A stretch of 40,792 bases of DNA from UM-FILTER-47-13 sp964445195 (GCA_964445195.1 CAYUKA010000019.1:1-40792), one strand, 5' to 3'. Numbered from the stretch's first letter, positions 32,947 to 40,761 are shown. Made by a program: numbers and translations. The notes: a model not told the origin generated them from the sequence alone.

Positions 32947-32989
32947 CAAACGCGCAGCGAGCGCAAGCTCGAAGCCTTAGTGGCGTTTG
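32947..32989 (+). other. Nested hairpin with GNRA-type loop
   Basis: Outer stem CAAACGC (32947-32953) with GCGTTTG (32983-32989); inner stem CGAGC (32958-32962), GCAA loop, GCTCG (32967-32971). GAGC-GCAA-GCTC also occurs on the minus strand at 2124-2135, upstream of the unknown gene at 2086. Confidence 0.35.
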
Positions 32990-32995
32990 AACGTT

Positions 32996-33022
32996 CAATT
33001 TATTTTGTTAAAAAATAAATTG
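32996..33022. repeat. Perfect 11-bp AT-rich inverted repeat
   Basis: CAATTTATTTT (32996-33006), spacer GTTAA, AAAATAAATTG (33012-33022). It lies 25 bp before the pilin-like gene start and could be an operator or a weak stop. Confidence 0.45.
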
Positions 33023-33046
33023 TAATAACTAGAGAATAGCACCGTT

Positions 33047-33820
33047 ATGGCGAAGGAACGCAAATCTTTTTCTCCTCCCTGTCATCCTGAGGGCTTTAGC
33101 CCGAAAGATCTCAAGACACCAATGAGATCCTTCGTTTCGCTCAGGATGACTGCCAAGCAGGGGGAGCGCGGCAACGCGATGGTCTATGTGCTGGTCATCG
33201 TCGCGCTGTTCGCGGCGCTGAGTTTTATCCTGTCGCGTCAGGGTGATACCGGCGAGGCCGGGGTGATTGACGAGGAAAAACGGGCTATCCATGCCGGGGT
33301 AATACAGCAGGGGGCGCTGCAGCTGCAGCAGGCGATCGAGCAAATGTTATTTATCGGCGCGGCAATCGGCGATCTTGATTTCGTGACGCCGGACGATACG
33401 ACCCCTTTTAATAATCCGCCACATATGAATAAGGTCTTTCATCCGCAGGGCGGCGGCGTGATCCTGCCGCGCCTGCCGGACGATGCTGTGAACCAGACGA
33501 TCGCGGACCCGCCGGCGCGCTGGTATATCAGCAACGACAACGATATTGAATGGACGCCGAGCACGGCCAATGACGTGATGCTGACCGCCTATCAGTTGAC
33601 GCAGGATGTCTGCGAAAGGCTGAACGATGATTTGACCGGCGATACGGCGATCCCGGTAATGAGCGACCCGGCTTACGACCTGATCTTTTTCTCTTCGGCC
33701 CATAGTTCGATGATCCGATTTACCAGCGCCGAATGCGCGGGCTGTTTCGGCCGCCCGTCTTTGTGCGTTGAAGACAGTGACGGAGTTTACAGTTTTTACA
33801 GCCTGATCGCCGGTGAATAA
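33047..33820 (+). CDS. Pilin-like membrane-anchored protein with an in-frame palindromic repeat in its N-terminus
   Basis: Up to 257 aa. Residues 12-35 are encoded by palindromic element B and include the string RSFVSLRMT, a repeat-derived peptide. Then KQGERGNAMVYVLVIVALFA gives a prepilin-like hydrophobic helix after a basic stretch, without the consensus Glu5, so it may be a pseudopilin or just a signal anchor. The exported remainder has four cysteines, including AECAGCFGRPSLC near the C-terminus. The start is ambiguous: ATG 33047 includes the repeat; ATG 33179 omits it but has a GGGGGAG about 12 nt upstream. Convergent with engB. Function unknown. Confidence 0.55.
   Translation: MAKERKSFSPPCHPEGFSPKDLKTPMRSFVSLRMTAKQGERGNAMVYVLVIVALFAALSFILSRQGDTGEAGVIDEEKRAIHAGVIQQGALQLQQAIEQMLFIGAAIGDLDFVTPDDTTPFNNPPHMNKVFHPQGGGVILPRLPDDAVNQTIADPPARWYISNDNDIEWTPSTANDVMLTAYQLTQDVCERLNDDLTGDTAIPVMSDPAYDLIFFSSAHSSMIRFTSAECAGCFGRPSLCVEDSDGVYSFYSLIAGE
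33081..33150. repeat. Dispersed palindromic repeat element (copy B), inside a coding region
   Basis: Ends GTCATCCTGAG (33081-33091) and CTCAGGATGAC (33140-33150) are the same as copy A at 4229-4308, and AGATC-type inner sequences are kept. The left arm holds a small nested hairpin GGGCT-TT-AGCCC. The copy is 70 bp, and is read through without a stop in the pilin-like gene. Confidence 0.8.
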
Positions 33821-33825
33821 CCGCT

Positions 33826-34467
33826 TTACCCCTGCGCTGCGTAGGCGGCGATCACCGCCTGCAATTCATTGATACCGTGATCTTTATGGGCGCTGGTCAG
33901 CGCCACACCCGGAACGGCTGCACCGTGTCTGGCCAGAGCGGTTTCGATGGCGGCGGTGGCGCTCTCGCGTTCGGCCTGTTTTGTCTTATCGGTCTTGGTC
34001 ATGATAATCCGGTAAGACACGGCGGCCTCATCAAGCATCGTCATGATTTCGCGGTCGCTGTCTTTCAGGCCGTGGCGCGAATCGACCAGGATAAACACGC
34101 AGCGCAGCGTCGGCCGGCCGCGCAAATAATCACGGATCAGCTTGTTCCATTGTTTTTTCTGGCTTTTCGAGACTTTGGCATAGCCGTAGCCGGGCAGATC
34201 GACCAGCATCAGCGCGCCGCCGAGATTGAAAAAGTTCAGTTGCTGGGTCCGGCCCGGCGTATGCGAGGTCCGGGCCAGCGCCTTGCGCCCGGTCAGGGCG
34301 TTCAGCAGCGAGGATTTACCGACATTGGAGCGGCCGGCAAAGGCGACTTCCGGCAGGCTGGAATCCGGCAGTTGCGGCAGGGCCGCCACGCCGCAGACAA
34401 AATCGCACGGCCCGGCGAATAATCTGCGGGCGGCGTCAAGCTGGTCTGCGGTGAAGTCGTCTGTCAT
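33826..34467 (-). CDS. engB: Ribosome biogenesis GTP-binding protein EngB/YsxC
   Basis: 213 aa cytoplasmic GTPase needed for 50S subunit assembly. G1 GRSNVGKS (45-52), G2 with TPGRTQQLNFF, G3 DLPG (90-93) in VDLPGYGYAKVSK, G4 TKTD (157-160) and G5 TSA near the end are all intact. Last gene of the rpmH-rnpA-yidD-yidC-engB series, 36 bp after yidC. No obvious ribosome site precedes ATG 34467. Confidence 0.95.
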   Translation of the reverse strand: MTDDFTADQLDAARRLFAGPCDFVCGVAALPQLPDSSLPEVAFAGRSNVGKSSLLNALTGRKALARTSHTPGRTQQLNFFNLGGALMLVDLPGYGYAKVSKSQKKQWNKLIRDYLRGRPTLRCVFILVDSRHGLKDSDREIMTMLDEAAVSYRIIMTKTDKTKQAERESATAAIETALARHGAAVPGVALTSAHKDHGINELQAVIAAYAAQG

Positions 34468-34503
34468 TATTGTTGTAAAGACGCGAACCGGTGCTGCCGA
34501 TTT

Positions 34504-36465
34504 CTAGCTCTTCTTTTTCGCCTTCTTCTTCGGCTTGGGTTTGGAAACCGGCTTCTTTTCTTCTGCGTTCTCGGCTGGTTTGTTTTCGGTTTCATCACCA
34601 TCACCAAACAGAGCATCCTCGATCTTTTCCTCGGCCATTTCGAGGCCGGGATGGACGTTGGCCTCGCGCATCTTGCGTTCTTCTTCCTTTTGCGCCTTGC
34701 TTTTGAACAGCTCCGGCTCCACGCCCATCGATTTCATGATGATATATTGCTGCACCACCGACAGCGCGTTGCTGAAGGTCCAGTAGATCACCAGCCCGGC
34801 GGCGAATTTGGCGAGGATAAAGGTGATGAAAAACGGCATGAAATCCATCATCGCCTTTTGCATCTTGTCCTGTGGCGGCGGGCTCATTTTCTTTTGCAGG
34901 ATCATGAAGACCAGCATGATGCACGGCCAGGCGCCGATCATCAGGAAGGCCGGCGGCGACCAGGGAATCAGGCCGAACAGGTTGAAAATACTGGTCGGGT
35001 CGGGCGCGGCAAGGTCGTTAATCCAGCCGAAAAACGGCGCGTGGCGCATTTCGACAGAGATCTGCAGCACCTTGAACAGCGCGAAAAAGATCGGAATCTG
35101 GATCAGGATCGGCAGGCAGCCCGCCATCGGGTTGACCTTCTCGCGCTCGTAAAGCTTGACCAGCTCGTGCTGGAGCCGTTCCTTGTCATCGCTGTATTTT
35201 TCGCGCAGCTCGTGCATTTTCGGTGCGATCTTGCGCAGCCCGGCAAAGGAGCGGTAGGACGTATTGGCCAGTGGGAAGACGACGATCCGGACAACAATCG
35301 TCAGCAGGATAATGCCCAGGCCGAAATTCCCGGCAATGTCGCGCAGCCAGTGGAGTAAATAATAAAGCGGCTTGGTCATGAAATAATACATGCCGAAATC
35401 GATCGCCAGGTCGATATGGTTCCAGCCATGCCGGCGCTCGTAGCCTTCAAGCAAATGCAGGTCTTTCGGTCCGGCGAACAGGCGGGTGGTGGAGACCCCG
35501 CTCTCCCCCGGCGCCAGCGTGCGGGCATCGCCCATAATGTCGATCTGGTAGCGCGGCTGGATGTGGCCGGCCTCTTCCGGGCTGACATAGACAAAGCGGA
35601 ATTCATGCGTTTCGTCGACGCCGGTATCGGTGAACAGGCTGGTCAGCCAGTAATGCTCGGTCATGCCGATCCAGCCCTGCGCGCTCTCGACCTCCTTGAC
35701 CTTCTGGTCGGCCATTTTCTTGTAGCTCAGCTCGGTCAGCGTCTCGCCGATATAGCCGATCAGTCCTTCATGGACGATCCAGCGGTTATACAAATCTTCC
35801 GGCAGGCCGTGCTGGGCCAGCAGCGCATAGGGGTAAAGCGTGACATTTTGCCCGCCATTATTAATAACCCGCTGGGTGACGCTGAACAGATATTGCTCAT
35901 CAAGGCTGATGTCGCGCTCAAAGCGCAGCCCGGCGCCGTTGTCCCAGAACAGCGTCACTGTTTCGCCGGGGCCGAGGGCGGTGTTGCCGTCCGCAACCTG
36001 CCAGACCGTATCGCGGCCGGGCGTGGCCTGCGTCTGGTCGGATGAAATCCAGCCATAGGAGACATAGCGCGGGTGGAACGAGCCCATCGGCGAGAACAGC
36101 GTGACCGGTTCGCGTTTTTCGATGGTTTTGTAATGATCGTGCAGGCTGATATCGTCGATCCGGCCGCCGGTGAGGGCCAGCGAGCCGAACACGGTGCCGT
36201 TGTCGATCCGCAGGCGTTCGGCGCCGCGGATCAGCTCCTGCCGGGGTTTCAGCTCGGCCAGCCTTTCGCCGAGGCCGGCCAGCATATTATCAGGGCGGTT
36301 TTCGGACTGGGCGGCGCGTTCGGCCTCCTGTGCTTCGCGCAGGGCCTCGACCTTGGGTTTGAGCAGGTAATGATCGAAACCGACCCAGAGCAGGACCGCG
36401 AGCACGATAAAAATAAACAGGTTCCTGAGATCGTCAGGATGCATCTGGTCTTTGTTTTCAGCCAT
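34504..36465 (-). CDS. yidC: Membrane protein insertase YidC
   Basis: 653 aa inner-membrane insertase for Sec-dependent and independent membrane proteins. One N-terminal span (FIFIVLAVLLWVGFDHYLL), a large periplasmic beta domain (about 70-355), then the conserved core of five spans starting near GIILLTIVVRIVVFPLANTS. Typical motifs are SYRSFAGLRKIAPKMHELREKY with the positive cytoplasmic groove, KVNPMAGCLPILIQIPIFFALFKVL and the final VIYWTFSNALSVVQQYIIM. The tail is long, first acidic then very basic (KPKPKKKAKKKS), suited to ribosome contact. Follows yidD by 6 bp. Confidence 0.97.
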   Translation of the reverse strand: MAENKDQMHPDDLRNLFIFIVLAVLLWVGFDHYLLKPKVEALREAQEAERAAQSENRPDNMLAGLGERLAELKPRQELIRGAERLRIDNGTVFGSLALTGGRIDDISLHDHYKTIEKREPVTLFSPMGSFHPRYVSYGWISSDQTQATPGRDTVWQVADGNTALGPGETVTLFWDNGAGLRFERDISLDEQYLFSVTQRVINNGGQNVTLYPYALLAQHGLPEDLYNRWIVHEGLIGYIGETLTELSYKKMADQKVKEVESAQGWIGMTEHYWLTSLFTDTGVDETHEFRFVYVSPEEAGHIQPRYQIDIMGDARTLAPGESGVSTTRLFAGPKDLHLLEGYERRHGWNHIDLAIDFGMYYFMTKPLYYLLHWLRDIAGNFGLGIILLTIVVRIVVFPLANTSYRSFAGLRKIAPKMHELREKYSDDKERLQHELVKLYEREKVNPMAGCLPILIQIPIFFALFKVLQISVEMRHAPFFGWINDLAAPDPTSIFNLFGLIPWSPPAFLMIGAWPCIMLVFMILQKKMSPPPQDKMQKAMMDFMPFFITFILAKFAAGLVIYWTFSNALSVVQQYIIMKSMGVEPELFKSKAQKEEERKMREANVHPGLEMAEEKIEDALFGDGDETENKPAENAEEKKPVSKPKPKKKAKKKS

Positions 36466-36471
36466 GTATCT

Positions 36472-36777
36472 TTAAGCGCTTTTACTGTTTGTCGTTGTTG
36501 TTTTTTGCCGCGCGATGACCCTAGCGAAGAATCCCTTAAAGGTAAACCGCTTTGGCACCGGATCGTGCCAGTGGGCGTGGCAGTAAGGGTGACATTTGCC
36601 CAGCCGGCAGGCGGCCAGGAACAGCCCCTTTAACGGGCCGTGGCGGGTGATGGCCTCCAGCGCATAGGCGGAACAGGTCGGGTGAAAGCGGCAGGACGGG
36701 CCGAGGAGCGGCGAGATGGTCAGGCGGTAGAGCCGGATCGGGGCGGTGCACAGGCTGGTTAAAGCTTTACGGATCAT
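36472..36777 (-). CDS. yidD: Membrane protein insertion efficiency factor YidD
   Basis: 101 aa small peripheral membrane protein that aids YidC-dependent insertion. Signature GPSCRFHPTCSAYALEAITRHGPLKG is present with its cysteines, and the C-terminal HWHDPVPKRFTFK region is kept. ATG overlaps the rnpA stop as ATGA (36774-36777), and yidC follows 6 bp later, so the three are coupled. The extended basic tail (ARQKTTTTNSKSA) is longer than in many homologues. Confidence 0.95.
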   Translation of the reverse strand: MIRKALTSLCTAPIRLYRLTISPLLGPSCRFHPTCSAYALEAITRHGPLKGLFLAACRLGKCHPYCHAHWHDPVPKRFTFKGFFARVIARQKTTTTNSKSA

Positions 36778-37142
36778 GATGATTTGTCCCCGTAACCGGT
36801 TTTTTCAAGGCACCATCTCAGGTCCCGGCACAGATCGCGGTAAAGCCGGTTCGCGGTTTCCGGGCGGCCGATCAGCACGTAATCGGCGCCGTCCCGGGCA
36901 TGGGCGCTCAAAACTTCATAGGCTGCGGCGCGCAGACGGCGTTTCATCCGGTTGCGGGCAACGGCCGATTTATCAAGGCGCCTGGTGACGGTTACGCCGA
37001 ACCGTTTACCCGGACCGTCTGGATGATTATTGTCGGCAGCATCGGCCGCCTGCAGGATCAGGCCACGGGCGACCCATTTGACGCCGCTTTTCTGGACGCG
37101 CAGAAAGTCGGCCCGCTTTTTCAGGCGGCCGAGCGTTTTCAT
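36774..37142 (-). CDS. rnpA: Ribonuclease P protein component
   Basis: About 122 aa from ATG 37142 (MKTLGRLKKRADFLRV), or 129 aa if ATG 37163 is used; the first matches the family start better, although neither has a good ribosome site. The protein helps the RNase P RNA process pre-tRNA 5' ends. The RNR-box RNRMKRRLRAAAYEV and the preceding FGVTVTRRLDKSAVARN are diagnostic. A 17-residue insert (QAADAADNNHPDGPGKR) between the first strand pairs is slightly longer than usual. Downstream of rpmH. Confidence 0.93.
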   Translation of the reverse strand: MKTLGRLKKRADFLRVQKSGVKWVARGLILQAADAADNNHPDGPGKRFGVTVTRRLDKSAVARNRMKRRLRAAAYEVLSAHARDGADYVLIGRPETANRLYRDLCRDLRWCLEKTGYGDKSS

Positions 37143-37218
37143 CTGCGCGTGGGAAACATGCATTACAGTGAACCGGCGCTTATTGAACCGGCGTTGGCCG
37201 GAGAGGCTTTTTAAAAAA

Positions 37219-37353
37219 TCAGGCGCTCAGGCGCTTACGGCCCTTGGCGCGGCGGCGCGCAAGCAGGGTGCGACCGTTCTTCGTCGCCATACGCGAACGG
37301 AAACCGTGGCGGCGCTTACGGACAAGCCGGCTGGGCTGGAATGTTCTTTTCAT
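37219..37353 (-). CDS. rpmH: 50S ribosomal protein L34
   Basis: 44 aa, starting MKRTFQPSRLVRKRRHGFRS and ending KGRKRLSA; the full family length and sequence pattern. Component of the large ribosomal subunit. It opens the rpmH-rnpA-yidD-yidC-engB series, with a consensus promoter 47-75 bp upstream. The open frame extends further upstream but that part overlaps the promoter and is not coding. Confidence 0.98.
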   Translation of the reverse strand: MKRTFQPSRLVRKRRHGFRSRMATKNGRTLLARRRAKGRKRLSA

Positions 37354-37399
37354 TGTTCCGTTCCACTCTTTACAATCATAACAATCACAAGAAGGCGGT

Positions 37400-37428
37400 T
37401 TTATAACGGCTTTCCCCGCCTCTGTCAA
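37400..37428 (-). promoter_or_regulatory. Sigma-70 promoter of rpmH
   Basis: Minus strand TTGACA (37428-37423), 17 nt, TATAAA (37405-37400): near-perfect consensus at optimal spacing, giving a leader of about 40 nt before rpmH. Confidence 0.8.
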
Positions 37429-37574
37429 TATTTTCAACCGGCTTTTTACAGGCCGGGCCGGTGCGCCCTGAAATATCCGCCGTGAAATGGCCGCATGAAA
37501 TACTTGCATAAAATTTTTTTCTTTGACCCCGGCGGCGATAAATCATACCTTTCCGAACAGGTTAGGGGTTGCCC

Positions 37575-37605
37575 TGACCGGTCAGTCTGGCATGATGACT
37601 GGTCA
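37575..37605. promoter_or_regulatory. Paired 10-bp operator-like palindromes
   Basis: TGACCGGTCA (37575-37584) and TGACTGGTCA (37596-37605), 21 bp apart from start to start, about two helical turns; upstream of the unknown gene at 37666. Confidence 0.5.
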
Positions 37606-37614
37606 CTTATTCGT

Positions 37615-37651
37615 GAATAATGTCGCGAATAATGCTGAAACGACGCTGAAA
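37615..37651 (+). repeat. Two short direct-repeat pairs before the gene at 37666
   Basis: GAATAATG at 37615-37622 and 37627-37634, and GCTGAAA at 37634-37640 and 37645-37651, each pair separated by 4 nt. Confidence 0.5.
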
Positions 37652-37665
37652 AAGAGGGATCGTAC

Positions 37666-38286
37666 ATGTACGACGACGATAACTGGAACCCGGTAACCGG
37701 CGAAGAGCTGACCGGCTTTCTGGAACAGGTTAACCCGGTTGACGGCAAATACAAGACATCACCCGACACCACAACTTTGGCCTGGCGGCAATTGCCGTTT
37801 TACGAGCGCGTGGTGCTGGTCCGGGTCAGGGATCCCGGCTGGGCGCCGAAAAACCTGAATATTTATTACCTGACAGTCGACGGCAATTTGTACCGCCTGA
37901 ACGGAACGTCGCCGCCGATCCATGAGGTCAATGCGCTGGCGCCGATCAAGGTTACGGAAGAAAACGTGCTCGATTACCTGCGGTTCTTCTGTTACTTCGT
38001 CCGCGGCGAGGAGGGCCCGTTCCTGATCGCCGAAGACATTGACGACCCGGATATGCCGCGGGATATGGACGACCAGACCCGCACGGTCATTGAAGGCACG
38101 GTTCGCCCGGCGACGTATGAAGGCAAGAACGAGCAGGGCTTTTTCCTGTGCGATGGCGTGGTGTTTTATTCCAACGCGCTGTTCATCGCTAATTTCGCCA
38201 TCCAGCCGAGCGGGATGATCGAAATGCTTGATGACGAGCCGATTGCCGCCGATCTGCCGGTCAAGGTCGACTCGCCGATCGCCTGA
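37666..38286 (+). CDS. Hypothetical protein, unknown
   Basis: 206 aa, acidic, predicted soluble, no signal peptide or membrane span. Rich in strands and aromatic residues (RVVLVRVRDPGWAPKN, LNIYYLTVDGNLYRLNG) with an Asp-rich loop (EDIDDPDMPRDMDDQ). It may be a compact beta-rich domain, but I recognise no family. Start ATG 37666 follows AGAGGGATCG closely. The upstream region has paired palindromes and direct repeats, and a long hairpin follows, so the gene looks like a single regulated unit. Confidence 0.65.
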   Translation: MYDDDNWNPVTGEELTGFLEQVNPVDGKYKTSPDTTTLAWRQLPFYERVVLVRVRDPGWAPKNLNIYYLTVDGNLYRLNGTSPPIHEVNALAPIKVTEENVLDYLRFFCYFVRGEEGPFLIAEDIDDPDMPRDMDDQTRTVIEGTVRPATYEGKNEQGFFLCDGVVFYSNALFIANFAIQPSGMIEMLDDEPIAADLPVKVDSPIA

Positions 38287-38310
38287 TCCTTACACTGTTC
38301 CGGTCTATGT

Positions 38311-38341
38311 AACCGGCCGCGCAAGCCTCTTGCGCGCGGTT
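38311..38341 (+). terminator. Long hairpin after the gene at 37666, terminator-like
   Basis: AACCG plus CGCGCAAG (38311-38315, 38318-38325) pair with CTTGCGCG and CGGTT (38329-38341) around a 3-nt loop, with a 2-nt bulge. The downstream T content is weak, so it may need Rho or act as an mRNA 3' stabiliser. Confidence 0.5.
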
Positions 38342-38434
38342 AAGTTGTTGTTTACAATATAAACTGTTGATTCCTGCCGGTATTATTCTGACCGGTATCG
38401 TTTGTTTTCAGGTCTTTATCTTCAGGTTGTGCGC

Positions 38435-39106
38435 ATGCGTCTGGCTCCGCCCGTTTTTGTTACACTCTGCCTGGTCGCGCTGCTGGTGTTCGGCAGTGCG
38501 GTGGCCGGCGCGCAGAGCAGCCGGCTGTATTTTGCCGGTTATCTGGGTCTGAATACTTTTACCGAGAGCAATTTCAGCGAAACCACCACCAATAGCGACG
38601 GCGATATCGAGTATAAGAATGCCGTATCGCTGGCCGGGGCCCTTGGGCTGCGGCTGACGCCGCAATGGCGGGTTGAAGGGGAGATTTCACGCCGGAATGC
38701 CGATGCCGACCGGATCGATTTTGCAGCGGGCGGCTCGTTTGAGCTGGGCGGTAATCTTGAGAGCTGGCTTTACATGCTCAATCTCTATTACGACTTTGAC
38801 TGGGAATGGCAGAATATCCGGCCGTTCCTGACTGCCGGCATCGGCCTTGCCTCGCATGAAGCCCAGATTGATACGCCGGCCGGCGGCGTACCGGCGGCGA
38901 CCGATGATTCGCTTGGCTTTGCCTGGGCACTGGGCGGCGGGCTGAAATACCGGGTCAACCCCGATGTCGCGATTACCGGCAATTACCGGTATGTCGGCAC
39001 CAGCGATATCGAAGTCGACAGCTATGATGTTGAATATTCCAACCACGAAATGCGCATCGGCATTGAATATGACCTGCCGATGGACTGGTTTAAGTGGGGC
39101 GATTAA
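38435..39106 (+). CDS. Outer-membrane beta-barrel protein (OmpA-like/OMP_b-brl)
   Basis: About 223 aa. Signal peptide MRLAPPVFVTLCLVALLVFG with cleavage near VAGAQ. The mature protein shows alternating amphipathic strands ending in aromatic residues (YFAGYLGLNTF, ALGLRLTPQWRVEGEISRR, WLYMLNLYYDF, FLTAGIGLASHEA, FAWALGGGLKYRVNPDVAITGNYRYVG), the pattern of an eight-stranded barrel. It ends with a terminal strand HEMRIGIEYDL and a short tail. Start ATG 38435; a TTG at 38402 would lengthen the frame. Probably a surface or structural barrel rather than an enzyme. Palindrome terminator follows. Confidence 0.85.
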   Translation: MRLAPPVFVTLCLVALLVFGSAVAGAQSSRLYFAGYLGLNTFTESNFSETTTNSDGDIEYKNAVSLAGALGLRLTPQWRVEGEISRRNADADRIDFAAGGSFELGGNLESWLYMLNLYYDFDWEWQNIRPFLTAGIGLASHEAQIDTPAGGVPAATDDSLGFAWALGGGLKYRVNPDVAITGNYRYVGTSDIEVDSYDVEYSNHEMRIGIEYDLPMDWFKWGD

Positions 39107-39108
39107 GC

Positions 39109-39125
39109 GGCCTTATAAGGCCTTT
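39109..39125 (+). terminator. Palindromic terminator between the beta-barrel and P-II genes
   Basis: GGCCTTATAAGGCC (39109-39122) followed by TTT; it overlaps the P-II stop codon, so the converging genes share it. Confidence 0.55.
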
Positions 39126-39451
39126 TCGTTCTCTTCGCCGGTGCGAATCCGCAACGCGCTGTCCAGATCGTAAACAAACACTTTGCCATCGCCGATCCGC
39201 CCGGTCGCGGCAGCATCCTGAATGGTTGTCACGACTTTTTTGACCGTCTTGCCCGGCACGGCGATCTCGATTTTTATTTTCGGCAGGAAATCAACGCTGT
39301 AACCGGCCTCGTCTTCCAGATCGGTCTGGCCTTTTTGCCGGCCGAACCCTGTGACCTCGGTCACGGTCATACCCTCGATACCCAGTTCACCAAGGGCTTC
39401 GCGCACATCGTCGAGTTTGAAGGGCTTGATTACAGCCATAACCATTTTCAT
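39113..39451 (-). CDS. P-II family nitrogen regulatory protein with a divergent T-loop
   Basis: 112 aa trimeric signal protein that senses ATP/ADP and 2-oxoglutarate and controls nitrogen metabolism. The family signatures are intact: MKMVMAVIKPFKLDDVREAL, VTEVTGFGRQKG, VDFLPKIKIEIAVP, GRIGDGKVFVYDLDSALRIRTGE. The T-loop is odd: positions 42-51 are QTDLEDEAGY, against HTELYRGAEY in GlnB/GlnK, so Y51, the uridylylation site, is kept while Y46 is Glu, R47 is Asp and G48 is Glu. Start ATG 39451 has GGAG 9 nt upstream. No amtB or glnA gene is adjacent. Divergent from the UbiH-like gene. Confidence 0.9.
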   Translation of the reverse strand: MKMVMAVIKPFKLDDVREALGELGIEGMTVTEVTGFGRQKGQTDLEDEAGYSVDFLPKIKIEIAVPGKTVKKVVTTIQDAAATGRIGDGKVFVYDLDSALRIRTGEENEKAL

Positions 39452-39507
39452 GACAAAAGGCTCCGCGTGGTTTAAAACGATCCTTAGATAAGGATAGCGG
39501 AATTGGG

Positions 39508-40761
39508 ATGAATGCCAACATGAAAAACAAGGATAACATCGCCCTGAATGCGGGACCGGGGCCCGGCGCCGGTTTGTATGATGTTGCCGTCATTGGCGGC
39601 GGCCTGGCCGGGCTGACGATGACGGCGCTGCTGGGAGCGCAGGGGATGCCAGTCTGTTGTATCGACCGCGCACCGCCGCCCGAAACGCTTCATGAAACGT
39701 TTGACGGCCGGACGACGGCGGTGTCATGGGGTTCGCAGAAAGTACTGGCGGCTGCCGGGGTGTGGGACGCGCTGGCGCGGGAGGCCTGCCCGATCAATAC
39801 CATCCAGATTACCGATGGCGACAGCCCGGTTTTGCTCGATTTCGACAGCGAAGCGGTCGGGAATGAGCCGTTTGGCTGGATTCTTGAAAATCGCCTGATC
39901 CGCAAGGCGCTGCATGAGCGGCTTGCGGCGCTGGATACGGCGCGGCTGATTGCGCCGGCGGCGGTAGAGGATTTCACGGTTGATGCGGAGCAGGTGACGG
40001 TAAAGCTCGAAGAGGGCCGGCAGATCAGGGCACGGCTGGTGATCGGTGCCGACGGGCGCGGTTCGTTTACGCGCGAATGGCTGGGGATCGGGGCGCGGAC
40101 CTGGTCGTACCGGCAGCGTGCGCTGGTTTGCACGGTGACGCATGAACATCCGCACGATCATATCGCGATCGAAAATTTCCGCCCGGAGGGCCCGTTCGCG
40201 GTGCTGCCGATGACCGATGATCCGCAGGGGCGGCCCCGGTCCTCGGTGGTCTGGACCGAGCACGGCCCGGACCGGGCCTCGGCACTGCATTATAGCGATG
40301 AGGCGTTTGATGCCGCCCTGCAGGCGCGTTTCCCGGCTTTTTACGGGGATGTGGCGCTGGCCGGCGGGCGCTTTGCCTATCCGCTCGGGCTGGTGCACGC
40401 CCATGACTATATCGGCCCGCGCATGGCACTGGTGGCGGAAGCGGCGCACGGTATCCATCCGATCGCCGGGCAGGGGCTGAATATGGGGTTCCGCGACATT
40501 GCCGCGCTGGCGGCGCTGGTTACGGATGCGCAGGCAGACGGTGATGATATCGGTGCGCAGGTGCTGTTGCAGCGTTACCAGCGCCAGCGCCGGGCTGACA
40601 ATATGGGGATGGCGGCGGCGACCGATACGCTGAATAAGCTCTTTTCGAACAATATCCCGCCGGTGCGGCTGGCGCGGCGGATGGGGTTGCGCATGGTGGC
40701 CCGTTTGCCGGCGGCCAAGCGCTTTTTTATGAGCCAGGCAATGCGGCGGTTGGACGATTGA
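39508..40761 (+). CDS. FAD-dependent monooxygenase, UbiH/UbiF/COQ6 family
   Basis: 417 aa hydroxylase of the ubiquinone ring-hydroxylation family. FAD motifs: VAVIGGGLAGLTMTALLGAQG (GxGxxG, from residue 27), GRTTAVSWGSQKVL (the substrate-side loop), VIGADGRGS (DG motif) and VAEAAHGIHPIAGQGLNMGFRD (usual GDAAH motif, here AEAAH with Glu for Asp). It hydroxylates a ring carbon of the ubiquinone precursor; the position (C1, C5 or C6) cannot be read. Start ATG 39508; ATG 39520 is an alternative. The gene ends 31 bp before the window edge. Confidence 0.88.
   Translation: MNANMKNKDNIALNAGPGPGAGLYDVAVIGGGLAGLTMTALLGAQGMPVCCIDRAPPPETLHETFDGRTTAVSWGSQKVLAAAGVWDALAREACPINTIQITDGDSPVLLDFDSEAVGNEPFGWILENRLIRKALHERLAALDTARLIAPAAVEDFTVDAEQVTVKLEEGRQIRARLVIGADGRGSFTREWLGIGARTWSYRQRALVCTVTHEHPHDHIAIENFRPEGPFAVLPMTDDPQGRPRSSVVWTEHGPDRASALHYSDEAFDAALQARFPAFYGDVALAGGRFAYPLGLVHAHDYIGPRMALVAEAAHGIHPIAGQGLNMGFRDIAALAALVTDAQADGDDIGAQVLLQRYQRQRRADNMGMAAATDTLNKLFSNNIPPVRLARRMGLRMVARLPAAKRFFMSQAMRRLDD

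Noticed and set aside
37169..37193. 10-bp direct repeat TGAACCGGCG in the rpmH-rnpA gap
   Set aside because: Short, GC-rich and in a 55-75-bp operon spacer; not distinguishable from chance.
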